From JALYJG01 sp033763555 (GTDB lineage Bacteria; Pseudomonadota; Alphaproteobacteria; UBA9219): DNA of 64,000 bases. Each line of letters begins with the position of its first letter. The first letter of the stretch is position 1. Position numbers and translations under genes: made by a program. Location of the stretch: assembly GCA_033763555.1 (NCBI GenBank), contig JANRKK010000001.1:1-64000 (forward strand), read 5' to 3'. The notes under the pieces were generated by a model. The model saw nothing but the letters and a program-made list of their open reading frames with translations. It was not told the origin of the DNA and did no database searches. Of the stretch, positions 54,535 through 64,000 are shown piece by piece.

Positions 54535-55358
54535 TGCCGCAGGCTTGGCTCGATTCTCTTCCGCCGCTCCGCGAGGTTATTGCGCGGTATGAGTTGGGCG
54601 CAAAGAAAACCCTCGGCCAGCATTTTCTTCTTGATTTGAACCTGACGCGCCGGATTGCCGAGGAAGCGGGCGATTTGAACGGCTGCACGGTTTTTGAGAT
54701 CGGCCCCGGCCCGGGCGGCCTCACCCGCGCCCTGCTCGGCACCAAAGCCAAAAAAATTATTGCGGTCGAGAAAGACCGCCGTTGTATCGCTGCACTTCAG
54801 GAACTTGTGGCACGAGCCGAAGGTCGTCTGGAAGTTGTGGAAGGCGATGCGCTGAAAACGGATTTAACGAAACATGCAAAAGCGCCGCGCGCTGTGGTGG
54901 CGAACCTACCCTACAATATCGGTACAGAACTGCTGATCGGCTGGCTGCGACAGATCGATGCCTATCAAAGCCTGACGCTGATGTTTCAGGCCGAGGTTGC
55001 CGACCGACTGATGGCCGTACCGGATAACAAGACCTATGGGCGGCTTTCAATCATTGCACAATTTTGCTGTGACATAGAACGCGTACTGAATGTCCCTGCC
55101 CGCGCCTTTACGCCGCCCCCGAAAGTAGACTCCGCCGTCGTGCATCTGACACCACGCAAAAGCCGACCGAAGGACGTGACTTTTGAAGATATTGAAAAAC
55201 TGACAGCGGCAGCCTTCGGCCAGCGACGCAAAATGCTGCGCTCGAGCCTTAAGCCGCTGGGCGGCGAAGAACTGCTGCGCGCCGCCGGAATTGACCCCGA
55301 ACTTCGCGCCGAAAATTTATCCGTTCAGGATTTTGTGGATTTGGCGAGAGTTTTATAG
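54534..55358 (+). CDS. rsmA: 16S rRNA adenine dimethyltransferase
   Basis: KsgA, methylates the two adenosines in the 3' hairpin of 16S rRNA late in ribosome assembly. 274 residues from ATG 54534 (TGATG overlap with surA). SAM-binding VFEIGPGPGGLTRALL, catalytic NLPYNIGTELLIGW and C-terminal FTPPPKVDSAVVHLTP. In most relatives pdxA lies between surA and this gene; here it is absent. Complete. Confidence 0.96.
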   Translation: MPQAWLDSLPPLREVIARYELGAKKTLGQHFLLDLNLTRRIAEEAGDLNGCTVFEIGPGPGGLTRALLGTKAKKIIAVEKDRRCIAALQELVARAEGRLEVVEGDALKTDLTKHAKAPRAVVANLPYNIGTELLIGWLRQIDAYQSLTLMFQAEVADRLMAVPDNKTYGRLSIIAQFCCDIERVLNVPARAFTPPPKVDSAVVHLTPRKSRPKDVTFEDIEKLTAAAFGQRRKMLRSSLKPLGGEELLRAAGIDPELRAENLSVQDFVDLARVL

Positions 55359-55391
55359 TTAACGACATAAATTAAAGCGTCAAAGTTTGTA

Positions 55392-55419
55392 TTGAAAAAT
55401 GAAAGCTTTAAATGATATT
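55392..55419 (+). promoter_or_regulatory. Candidate promoter for the orphan at 55446
   Basis: TTGAAA (55392-55397), a 16-base spacer and GATATT (55414-55419), five and four matches to consensus. Predicted start near 55426, 20 bases before the ATG. The whole interval 55359-55445 is very AT-rich. Confidence 0.4.
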
Positions 55420-55445
55420 TTGATTTTATATTGAAGGAAAAATGT

Positions 55446-56157
55446 ATGAACACCACAGATAGAATTCGCGCGCACTATTCACACGGAATTATAGGATTCC
55501 ATAATCCGCTCCGCGAAGCCGCTCTCCAAACAGTTTCATTCTGTCCTTCTGATACAATGTATCATCTTCGGCTTCACCACAGCCCGATAGAAGATGATTC
55601 CAACTGTAAACAAATTGCTGCAAAAACTAGAGAAGCCAATCTTGCCCATAACGGCGTTGATACGAACCCTACACATGATGACAAAATCATATCCGTATGG
55701 TTTCCCGGCAACGTTGATCTTGAAGATATGGTGGCCATCGTCGAACGAGTTCCAGAGCTGAATGCAGACTGGCTGCGTCCTGAGTTCAACAAACTCAAAA
55801 TAGCCTGCGGTTTAACGGCCGATGATTTTCCCTATCTGGACAGAGATGAAAACTACCAAGGATGCGGTGGAAATCCCCGTTGGTACCACGAAGGCTGGAT
55901 CAGCGCGAAGGGAGGAACACTTCTGTTCAGCCCTTATGCCGACGAGCAGGATTTAATCCTTTTCGCAGAATTAATGACTGCTGAAGGCACCATATGCAAA
56001 CCGCTTACTGAATACCACGAGGGCAGAAGTTATCTGGCTATGCCTTTCCATTGGGCGCAAGCGTTAGATGATGTCTACAAAACAAAACAGAAATTAAGAG
56101 GTCTTTTTCAGACCGTCGTTGCATCGCGTCCAGAATCAGTCGGCCGCACCGAGCGTT

Positions 56158-56177
<20 letters not shown>
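55446..56177 (+). CDS. Orphan protein of unknown function
   Basis: 243 residues from ATG 55446, seven bases after AAGGA. No domain recognised. Soluble, rich in His, Tyr, Trp and Cys (for example NYQGCGGNPRWYHEGWISAK), mixed alpha/beta; no signal peptide. AT-rich upstream region and gene. It overlaps the end of the acetoacetyl-CoA synthetase gene on the opposite strand by 20 bases. Function cannot be inferred. Confidence 0.6.
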
Positions 56178-58158
<1,981 letters not shown>

Positions 58159-58168
58159 GACAAGAAGA

Positions 58169-58244
58169 TGGCTCCCGGTGCTGGACTCGAACCAGCGACA
58201 GCCTGATTAACAGTCAAGTGCTCTACCAACTGAGCTAACCGGGA
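58169..58244 (-). tRNA. tRNA-Asn (anticodon GTT)
   Basis: 76 bases with encoded CCA. Acceptor TCCCGGT pairs with ACCGGGA, discriminator G. Anticodon arm CTTGACTGTTAATCAG contains GTT, and the T arm is CGCTGG-TTCGAGT-CCAGCA. Same strand as the acetoacetyl-CoA synthetase gene immediately downstream. Confidence 0.96.
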
Positions 58245-58254
58245 ATTAGGTCTA

Positions 58255-58283
58255 TCTATAGTCAGGAGCAGCCTGAATCGCAA
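58255..58283 (-). promoter_or_regulatory. tRNA-Asn promoter
   Basis: On the minus strand TTGCGA (58283-58278), 17 bases, TATAGA (58260-58255). Predicted start near 58248, about 4 bases before the mature tRNA. Spacing and position fit a strong tRNA promoter. Confidence 0.65.
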
Positions 58284-58320
58284 CGGGGAAATGAGGCTTT
58301 TAACAGGGGGTTTCAGCGAC

Positions 58321-59277
58321 TTAGCGAAAAACTTGCCCGTTCTGCATAAGCTGGGCGTACTGCTTATCCACGATCGAGGTGATTTGCCCGATCTGGTTGT
58401 CGCGAATGATGCTGCGGATGCCCGCCGACTGACTGCCGAAATCGGTCAGCAGGAAGGTTGAAGTCAGGCCATATTCGCCCAAAGTCTGGTGGATAACCGC
58501 CGTGAGGCTAGAGGCCAGAAGCTGCTTGGCGCGCTCACCGATCACCTGCTCGGCCAACTGCAGGAGTCCTTCAAGACCTTCCTGCAGATTGCCCGCATGC
58601 ACCGTGGCGATCACCAGATGGCCCGAGGTTGCGGCGCGAAGCAACTGGTTCGCCGCATCCGGCGTGCAAACTTCGCCGATAAAAATATATTCCGGGTGGC
58701 AGCGCAGGCTGAGTTGCAGCATTTCGGCCCAATCACGGTCTTCGCGTACCTCAACCTGATAGCAATAGCCGTTTTCACCGCGACGTCCGGCCAGATCATA
58801 CTCAACCGGATCTTCAATGGTGAAAGCAACGCCGCCCTGGTTCTGCATGAAATCCATGAGCATGGAGCAGCAGGTTGTCGTCTTGCCCTGCCCCGTCGCA
58901 CCGCACACCAGAATAAGGCCCGTACGTTTGCCCAGCGCCTGCAGATGCGGCACAAGCGCGGGAGGAAAACCAAGTGTCGCCAAAGGTGGTGGCAAATCCT
59001 TGATGCGTCGCAGCGCAACCCATTTCTGCCCGTTCGCCGTGTTGAGCGTCACGGCGCGCAGACGCATGCCGTCATAGGACACGATACCCATGTCGCCATG
59101 TTGGGAATTTTCCAAATGGCTTTTCAGGTTTTGAAGATCTTCATCGAATTCAGGTGGCACCGGAACGTCGGCGCGCTTTTTGCGTCCCTTGATCGGCGCA
59201 TGGTAATGGGGCGTTTCGCCACCTTCCAGGCAGATATAGAGATCGACAAAAGGCAGGCTTTGCAGTTTTTTGGACAT
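58321..59277 (-). CDS. PilT/DotB-type secretion ATPase (stand-alone)
   Basis: 318-residue hexameric ATPase of the GspE/PilT/VirB11 superfamily. Walker A GATGQGKT at 126-133, Asp box TIEDPVEY at about 153, Walker B IFIGEVCTPDAAN near 198, His box HLVIATVHAGN near 220. An N-terminal domain of about 100 residues is lysine/His-rich and unlike PilT. The most similar proteins known to me are PilT-like and DotB/TraJ-like motors, but the adjacent structural genes of either system are absent. It may power pilus retraction or a type IV secretion-like machine. Confidence 0.85.
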   Translation of the reverse strand: MSKKLQSLPFVDLYICLEGGETPHYHAPIKGRKKRADVPVPPEFDEDLQNLKSHLENSQHGDMGIVSYDGMRLRAVTLNTANGQKWVALRRIKDLPPPLATLGFPPALVPHLQALGKRTGLILVCGATGQGKTTTCCSMLMDFMQNQGGVAFTIEDPVEYDLAGRRGENGYCYQVEVREDRDWAEMLQLSLRCHPEYIFIGEVCTPDAANQLLRAATSGHLVIATVHAGNLQEGLEGLLQLAEQVIGERAKQLLASSLTAVIHQTLGEYGLTSTFLLTDFGSQSAGIRSIIRDNQIGQITSIVDKQYAQLMQNGQVFR

Positions 59278-59392
59278 GGCCGAATGCAGGAAAGAACCGG
59301 AAATAGCGCCCGGCCATTATGCAAGCCAAAGAAAAACAAAGAATTAAAACTGGTTTAGAGATGGTAAAGAACTGCGCTAAAATGCTGTATAA

Positions 59393-60418
59393 TCAGCCGT
59401 TGCGAAGACCCGTATTTGAAGGGGAAGTCCCTTGCGGAAAAAATGTGGGACGACGGACCAACATATATTCTTCCCACTTCTTCCGTTCATCTTGAAGATA
59501 AAAAAGTCCTGCGCCGCCCGTTTGTTCAATTTTATCAAACAGCTTTTTAAATCCTTCTACCACGGCCTTACGCTCTTCTGTGTGTAAAAGAAAAAAACCA
59601 TCATCAATTAATTCCATAGAAAGAGTTGGGGATTTTCCCCATCTACCGGAATCAGAACATTCCGTGTATTCGTTGCACATATACAAATTATATTTGACTC
59701 CATTGTCTCTGCGAGCAACGAAAATGCTTCCGGCCGCGCATTCCAACTCAATGGCCACAAAGGGAGTTTGAAAGTGCAGATGTGAAGGAAGTTTGCCGCT
59801 TTGCTCAGCTGTAAAAACTGCCAAGATCCTGTATGTATCGGCAACCCAGGGATCCATGAGAGATTGACGTTCCCACCCATCAATAACTTTGAAAAATTCT
59901 TCGTAATGCGACGTCTCGATTATGTGATCGAGACATGGAACGCCTGTCACCGCCAAAGCAAAATTGACAAAAGCGCCCATTTGGGATGGGTCAGGTTCGT
60001 TAAAAAGAACATCCAAAAGATGCACCAGCGGCGCAGGCTCAAGACCCACCTTAGCCAATTTCTGCACATGCTCAGCATGCGCCACCTTGTCTTCTTTCTT
60101 GTGATAAAGACCGAGAGGAAGGCTGCTGATCAGTCTGGCCGTTAATCCTTGATCACCATGCTGCTGAAAGCGCTTGTCGTAGCATGACGCTACATGCATC
60201 AGCGCGCAAAAATCCTCAGCCATATAGGAATTCCAACCACACGGGCCCAGCAGGGGACGCGGATCGATACCCGTTCTTTTATACAGGCTCGCCTGCATGG
60301 CTTTCTCAAAAGCCTCGCGGATTTGGACAGAGTCCAGTTGGCCATTATGAAGGGCACGGACGACAGAATGCAAATCTCTGAAATCCGGCGAGACCCGGGA
60401 AAGAAGAGCAAAATCCAT
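59393..60418 (-). CDS. Orphan protein of unknown function
   Basis: 341 residues, start ATG 60418 with AAGGAG 7 bases before. Soluble, no signal or membrane segment. No domain recognised; N-terminal third predicted helical (LHSVVRALHNGQLDSVQIRE), C-terminal part beta-rich (FVAIELECAAGSIFVARRDN), with several Cys. Lies 36 bases downstream of another orphan, likely in the same transcript starting at the tRNA. AT-rich. Confidence 0.62.
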   Translation of the reverse strand: MDFALLSRVSPDFRDLHSVVRALHNGQLDSVQIREAFEKAMQASLYKRTGIDPRPLLGPCGWNSYMAEDFCALMHVASCYDKRFQQHGDQGLTARLISSLPLGLYHKKEDKVAHAEHVQKLAKVGLEPAPLVHLLDVLFNEPDPSQMGAFVNFALAVTGVPCLDHIIETSHYEEFFKVIDGWERQSLMDPWVADTYRILAVFTAEQSGKLPSHLHFQTPFVAIELECAAGSIFVARRDNGVKYNLYMCNEYTECSDSGRWGKSPTLSMELIDDGFFLLHTEERKAVVEGFKKLFDKIEQTGGAGLFYLQDERKKWEEYMLVRRPTFFPQGTSPSNTGLRNG

Positions 60419-60454
60419 GAACTGCTCCTTCAGTATAGGTTTATCAATTGGAAC

Positions 60455-61108
60455 TTATCCATTCACCGGAGGCGCAACAGATGATGGAGCGGCCCTATCT
60501 GCTCTTTGCGGCTTCTCATAATCCGTGCCCACAAGAAACTGCACATAATCGTCTAACGAAACGGGTGTGACGAGCTTGCCCAGACTGTCGCGTACATCAT
60601 ACCACGAGCAGCCCTTGGCGGGGCTATCATAATCATTTTCTTGACCGTCTGATTTCCAACCTGCCTGTACTGCCGTCTCATCAAACCCGGTGCGCCAATC
60701 GGTCAAAATTCTCCGCACATCTTCCATGGCGTTTCTGCGCGAAACACGAAATTCCAGGATGCCCCGGGCAAAATTGTTTTTCTGAACTTCGCCCCAAAGA
60801 ACAAGGAAGTTGCCTGATCTTGTATCATGCAGCACAGCTATGCTTGCCAGACCATGACCAGAAATAACCAAAGAATCATCGCGCAAAACAATAAGCTCAA
60901 TATTGCCAAAAATGCCTTTTTTACAGCCCTTGCTATCATCCTTATAAAAACTGCTGCACAGCAAATTACGCCAGGGAACTCGAAAGGCATCACATAAAGG
61001 CATATCGCCTTTAAGCGGCGCACCTCTATTCGCCACATGCATAATTTCCCAGATTAGATCCTCATCACCTTCGGCGGATGGCGTATGCGTAAGAATATCA
61101 CTATCCAT
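60455..61108 (-). CDS. Orphan protein of unknown function, directly downstream of a tRNA
   Basis: 217 residues from ATG 61108, seven bases after GGAGG, a strong ribosome binding site. The frame is open further up but that part is tRNA sequence. No domain recognised; acidic N-terminus (DILTHTPSAEGDEDLIWEIM), beta-rich centre (GNIELIVLRDDSLVISGHGL) and helical C-terminal part. The start is 17 bases after the tRNA CCA. AT-rich relative to neighbours. Confidence 0.65.
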   Translation of the reverse strand: MDSDILTHTPSAEGDEDLIWEIMHVANRGAPLKGDMPLCDAFRVPWRNLLCSSFYKDDSKGCKKGIFGNIELIVLRDDSLVISGHGLASIAVLHDTRSGNFLVLWGEVQKNNFARGILEFRVSRRNAMEDVRRILTDWRTGFDETAVQAGWKSDGQENDYDSPAKGCSWYDVRDSLGKLVTPVSLDDYVQFLVGTDYEKPQRADRAAPSSVAPPVNG

Positions 61109-61125
61109 ATTCTGGCCTCCAAAAT

Positions 61126-61200
61126 TGGTAGCACCGGACGGATTTGAACCGCCGACCAAGGGATTATGATTCCCCTGCTCTACCGCTGAGCTACGGTGCC
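61126..61200 (-). tRNA. tRNA with anticodon CAT (elongator Met likely; Ile2 not excluded)
   Basis: 75 bases with CCA. Acceptor GGCACCG pairs with CGGTGCT, with a G1-U72 wobble and discriminator A, as in alphaproteobacterial elongator tRNA-Met. Anticodon stem GGGGA/TCCCT encloses ATCATAA with anticodon CAT. Lack of the three G-C pairs rules out initiator tRNA. An isoleucine tRNA modified by TilS could also have CAT. Confidence 0.88.
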
Positions 61201-61216
61201 ATTGCAAAGACTGTGA

Positions 61217-61246
61217 CTGATAAGGCAGGGAACGGCGGCAAGTCAA
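61217..61246 (-). promoter_or_regulatory. Candidate promoter for the CAT-anticodon tRNA
   Basis: On the minus strand TTGACT (61246-61241), 18 bases, TATCAG (61222-61217). Predicted start about 10 bases before the mature tRNA. Confidence 0.5.
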
Positions 61247-61261
61247 GTTTTCAGGCGTTTT

Positions 61262-62722
61262 TTAATCTTTTCCATCGCCTTTATCGCGTGTGTCCTTGCC
61301 GCTATCGGTATCTTCGGGCGCCGTGGTTAATTTTATGTCCTGAGCACGCAACCAGTAAGGCGTGCTTTTTGGCAAGGCTTTCATCGCGCGGTCGGCCAAT
61401 TGCCCGGCAGCCTTGTCATGCCCTTGCGCGACGGCTTCTTCGGCCAGCGCGTAAGTTGCCATGCCTTCATATTGCGTATCTTTCGTCAGCTCCGCCTTGC
61501 GGCCCCAGGAAACCGCCAGCAAATGCCAGGTGAATGGCATTCGGTCTTCCAGACGGTTGGCCTCTATCAATTGCTGGATGGCGAGGTCGAGCCGGGCGGC
61601 ATCCTTGGTTTCCAGCAACGCGTGGGCGTAAGCCTGACGCAGCAAGGACGAGTCCGGCAGAAGCTCAACAGATTTTTTATAATTCCCCACAGCTTCCTGA
61701 ACACGGCCATTTTCCATCAGGATCTGGCCTTTCAATTCGTAGAAAAAAGGATTGCTGGGCTCTTCCTTAATCAGCCCATCGACAAGCGCTAAAGCGCGAT
61801 CCGCCCGGCTGGTGCGGTAGAGCGCAATCGCGCGGGCATAGCGTGCAGGGAGACGTGGGTCTTTGTCGGTGTAGCGCAGCAGCGCTGTTTCCGGCTGTAG
61901 ATAGCCCAGCAGCTTGGCCTTCATGCGTTCATGCATCGTGTAGAATTTTGGATCGAGCTTAGCATCTTTGAGACTGGAATTTTCCAGATGCTGACGCACC
62001 GCATCGATACGATCACCTGTCAGCGGATGGGTACGAACGAATTCAACCTGACGGTCGGCAGGCAGCATTTCCTGCCCCGCCATCTTGCCGAAAAATTCCA
62101 TCATGCCGCGCGAGGTCATGCCGGAACGGTCAAGGAACGACATACCTGCCGCATCCGCCGAGGATTCCTGCGTCCGGCTGAATTTCAAAAGACCACGCAT
62201 GGCAATTTGCTGTGCGCCGCTGAGCGCCCCGGCGGCGGCCTGGCCGCTACCTGTCGCCGCTCCGGCCGCCACGGCAATTAGCATGCCCAGAATGGCCTGT
62301 GCGGAAGCGTTGCGCATTTCCTCCCGCCCACGAATGAGGTGGCCCCCGGAGATATGGCCCGTTTCGTGTGCGATAACGCCTGCCAATTGTTCCGGCGTAT
62401 CCGTAAGCTGCAGCAGGCCCGTATAGAAAAATTCATTCATGCCTTCGGCAACAAAGGCGTTGATGATGTTGCTTTCGATGATGGCGATCGTCACGCTGCG
62501 CGGGTCGATATCGGCCGCGCGGTAAATCGGCGTCGCCAATTCGCGCAGGTAATTTTCAATTTCCGCGTCACGGATGAATTTCAGCTGATCATCCGCGCCC
62601 TGGGCATGGGCCAGAAAGCTGACATTGTGCGCGAAGGTAAAAAACAGGGCCAGGCACCAGCCCAGCCGGAAAAGCCAGCCGCCGGGACGAAAAGGACTTC
62701 TGAGGGAAGATGCTTGCGACAT
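61262..62722 (-). CDS. BepA/YfgC-type M48 metalloprotease with TPR repeats
   Basis: Periplasmic zinc protease/chaperone for outer-membrane assembly, 486 residues from ATG 62722 (an open frame to 62764 is not used). Signal segment (about 20-42), zinc site HETGH in LAGVIAHETGHISGGHLI plus third ligand Glu in SSADAAGMSFLDRS, then TPR repeats from about residue 300 (SNPFFYELKGQILMENGRVQ, KSVELLPDSSLLRQAYAHAL). Length and order match BepA. It works with SurA, DegP and the OmpA-like porin in envelope quality control. Confidence 0.93.
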   Translation of the reverse strand: MSQASSLRSPFRPGGWLFRLGWCLALFFTFAHNVSFLAHAQGADDQLKFIRDAEIENYLRELATPIYRAADIDPRSVTIAIIESNIINAFVAEGMNEFFYTGLLQLTDTPEQLAGVIAHETGHISGGHLIRGREEMRNASAQAILGMLIAVAAGAATGSGQAAAGALSGAQQIAMRGLLKFSRTQESSADAAGMSFLDRSGMTSRGMMEFFGKMAGQEMLPADRQVEFVRTHPLTGDRIDAVRQHLENSSLKDAKLDPKFYTMHERMKAKLLGYLQPETALLRYTDKDPRLPARYARAIALYRTSRADRALALVDGLIKEEPSNPFFYELKGQILMENGRVQEAVGNYKKSVELLPDSSLLRQAYAHALLETKDAARLDLAIQQLIEANRLEDRMPFTWHLLAVSWGRKAELTKDTQYEGMATYALAEEAVAQGHDKAAGQLADRAMKALPKSTPYWLRAQDIKLTTAPEDTDSGKDTRDKGDGKD

Positions 62723-62774
62723 CAGATTTCGCTTTATCCTTTGCCTGTAACGCCCATCATACAATCAGTTTTTC

Positions 62775-62813
62775 GGCAAAAGAAAGACGCCACCGGGCTG
62801 TCCCGGTGGCGTC
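62775..62813 (-). terminator. Rho-independent terminator after the glycine-zipper lipoprotein
   Basis: Twelve-base perfect stem, GACGCCACCGGG (62786-62797) with CCCGGTGGCGTC (62802-62813), four-base loop, followed on the minus strand by TTTCTTTTG. It lies 21 bases after the stop codon of the gene at 62834. Confidence 0.88.
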
Positions 62814-62833
62814 GATTCATAAAGCCGTCAGCC

Positions 62834-63229
62834 TTAGTTGATGACCGGATGGCCGCGTTGCTTCAGGCAGTTGATGTAGGCGCGCCTGTAGGCATTGTCG
62901 GAATCGATCGCTCCGCTACCCAGACCCGCACCTGTACCCGTAACGGCACCCAGCGCTGCGCCCGTACCCGGCGCACCGACGATGGCGCCCAGAAGCGCGC
63001 CGCCTGCGGCACCGCCAACGGCACCGATGGCCGTGCGTTCACCCATCGTGCCCATTTGATCGGCGGCCTGATCAGCCAGCTGCTTGCAGATGGTCATATC
63101 ATTGCCGAGGCTTGCCGCGTGCTTGTCGTTCGCGACATCGACGACAGGCGTCCAACCACGCTGCGAGGCGCAAGCGGAAAGGCCGATGCACACAACCGCC
63201 GTTAGAAGGATTTTCGAAACTTGTTTCAT
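62834..63229 (-). CDS. Glycine-zipper lipoprotein
   Basis: 131 residues from ATG 63229, after GGAG. Signal peptide ends in the lipobox LSAC (Cys near 20). A central glycine-zipper hydrophobic hairpin (IGAVGGAAGGALLGAIVGAP, then GAALGAVTGTGAGLGSGA) is typical of Gly-zipper/17-kDa-type surface lipoproteins. The C-terminus YINCLKQRGHPVIN carries a single Cys. Likely membrane-inserted in the outer membrane. A strong terminator follows. Confidence 0.85.
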   Translation of the reverse strand: MKQVSKILLTAVVCIGLSACASQRGWTPVVDVANDKHAASLGNDMTICKQLADQAADQMGTMGERTAIGAVGGAAGGALLGAIVGAPGTGAALGAVTGTGAGLGSGAIDSDNAYRRAYINCLKQRGHPVIN

Positions 63230-63412
63230 GATGTTCTCCATGAGGTGGGAAATTCGATTCTGCCGGCAAAGACTAGGTTATCTGGCTAGAGGCGTCAAAT
63301 AGATTGGTTATAAAATGCAGCATGATTGGGGCAAAACTGCTTTAATCCCGACATAAAAATGTCCTGATTCCAGCTCTAAACTTTGCCCGTTCCTTATGGC
63401 GGGAGGCAGACA

Positions 63413-63814
63413 ATGAAGAAACTTATTTTGGCAGCAGTTTTAACAACCCTGGCGGCTCTGCCTGCCATGCCTGCCGCTGCGCGGCCCCATCACCATCATC
63501 ACGGCCATGGCGGCGGTGGTGTGAGTTTCTCGTTTGGCTTCAGCAATTATTATCCGCGGCCTTACTATGGCTACCCCTACTATGCGCCACCACCCGTGGT
63601 TTATGCCACACCGCCTGTCGTCTATGCGCCACCCACCGCCATTACCTATGAGCCTGCGCCGATGCCCGCCGACCAGACATCCCCGACTTATACCGATGAT
63701 GAAGGCCGTAACTGCCGTGAGTTTCAATCCACCGCCATCATCGATGGCGACGAGCAACCCACCTATGGCACCGCCTGCCTGCAGCCGGACGGGTCGTGGA
63801 GGGTGGTGCCGTAA
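63413..63814 (+). CDS. Exported His-rich protein with 17-kDa-antigen-like C-terminal domain
   Basis: 133 residues from ATG 63413 (seven bases after GGGAGG). Signal peptide MKKLILAAVLTTLAALPAMP then AAA. After it HHHHHGHGGGG and a Tyr/Pro-rich segment (YYPRPYYGYPYYAPPP) and the C-terminal domain NCREFQSTAIIDGDEQPTYG, TACLQPDGSWRVV, which resembles the tail of rickettsial 17-kDa-type surface antigens. Probably periplasmic or surface; the His run may bind metal. An upstream ATG at 63383 is not needed. Confidence 0.82.
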   Translation: MKKLILAAVLTTLAALPAMPAAARPHHHHHGHGGGGVSFSFGFSNYYPRPYYGYPYYAPPPVVYATPPVVYAPPTAITYEPAPMPADQTSPTYTDDEGRNCREFQSTAIIDGDEQPTYGTACLQPDGSWRVVP

Positions 63815-63825
63815 TCCATTGCGTC

Positions 63826-63845
63826 ATCCCGGCGTAAGCCGGGAT
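63826..63845. repeat. Short palindrome (REP-like) after the His-rich gene
   Basis: ATCCCGGC (63826-63833), loop GTAA, GCCGGGAT (63838-63845), set in TC-atcccggc-gtaa-gccgggat-CC context. This is the form of palindromic intergenic repeats common in alphaproteobacteria; it could also act as a terminator, but no T-run follows. Only one copy is in the window. Confidence 0.55.
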
Positions 63846-64000
63846 CCGGCTGACTCACTAAAAAAATAAATGGAATGATTTTGTCTTGCTAACTATTTAG
63901 TGATAAATTCATTCCGAAAGCACTCATGGGTCGGCCTTTTTGATCTCAGTCTCCGCCGGGATTACAAACATAAAAATGGATCAAACATCCCCACCTGATC
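63846..64000. other. Right-edge interval without a supported gene
   Basis: 155 bases, AT-rich. An ATG at 63976 runs to the edge but has no ribosome binding site and too little sequence to judge, so nothing is called. Confidence 0.5.

Noticed and set aside
61109..61246. N-terminal extension of the orphan at 60455 into the tRNA
   Set aside because: The extra residues are translated tRNA sequence; GGAGG places the start at 61108.

Overview
The window looks like one chromosomal stretch of an alphaproteobacterium. The signs are: an F0 operon ordered atpI-atpB-atpE-b'-b and separated from the F1 genes; a DUF1476 zeta-type F1 inhibitor; a GapR (DUF2312) nucleoid protein; LpxI rather than LpxH in the lipid A pathway; an adrenodoxin-type ferredoxin next to a thioredoxin-reductase-like ferredoxin-NADP reductase; and an acetoacetyl-CoA synthetase. 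A genus cannot be fixed by reading; a Rhodospirillales- or Micavibrio-like lineage is only a guess. Nearly all the DNA is coding. No prophage, CRISPR array or insertion sequence is visible, but a scatter of orphan genes, several visibly more AT-rich than their neighbours, sits between the housekeeping genes.

Layout. 1-5.3 kb: rpmE (cut by the window edge), the kdpFABC potassium pump and the RNase P RNA, all on the minus strand. 5.5-12 kb: an OmpA-like porin with a clear terminator, zinc-type hemB, an unusual protein ending in a sigma-70 region 4 domain, an orphan PAS histidine kinase and an enlarged glycosyltransferase. 12.1-15 kb: tRNA-Ala, a hairpin and a small GIY-YIG gene, then a DUF2339 membrane protein and an orphan. 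15-21.3 kb: envelope operon fabZ-lpxA-lpxI-lpxB-GT4-GT9-argB. 21.3-29.3 kb (minus): gltA, exoD, F0 ATP synthase, Sco1, yejF, yejE. 29.3-36 kb: small unknowns, a lipoprotein, F1 zeta inhibitor, ferredoxin and its reductase, an enoyl-CoA hydratase, malate dehydrogenase, a CADD/PqqC-like protein and an acetyltransferase.

36-43 kb: a Tat-exported amidase, a glycosyltransferase, YqeY, penicillin-binding protein 1A, a Rieske oxygenase, GapR. 43-50.5 kb: nadK, an orphan with a near-consensus promoter, msrA, Ppx/GppA converging on RNase D with a 140-base overlap, ribA, pyrG, secG and a LysE exporter. 50.7-56 kb: periplasmic quality control (DegP-like protease, cyclophilin, SurA) then rsmA and an orphan. 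56-64 kb: acetoacetyl-CoA synthetase directly behind tRNA-Asn, a lone PilT/DotB-like ATPase, two orphans directly behind an elongator-type tRNA, a BepA-like M48 protease and two small envelope proteins.

Together the recognisable genes serve envelope building (lipid A, peptidoglycan, glycosyl transfer, outer-membrane folding) and aerobic energy metabolism. The most unusual items are the CADD-like protein with every residue needed for self-sacrificing p-aminobenzoate synthesis, the sigma-region-4 protein with an XRE-like N-terminal part, and the repeated placement of a coding gene immediately behind a tRNA on the same strand (three of three tRNAs).
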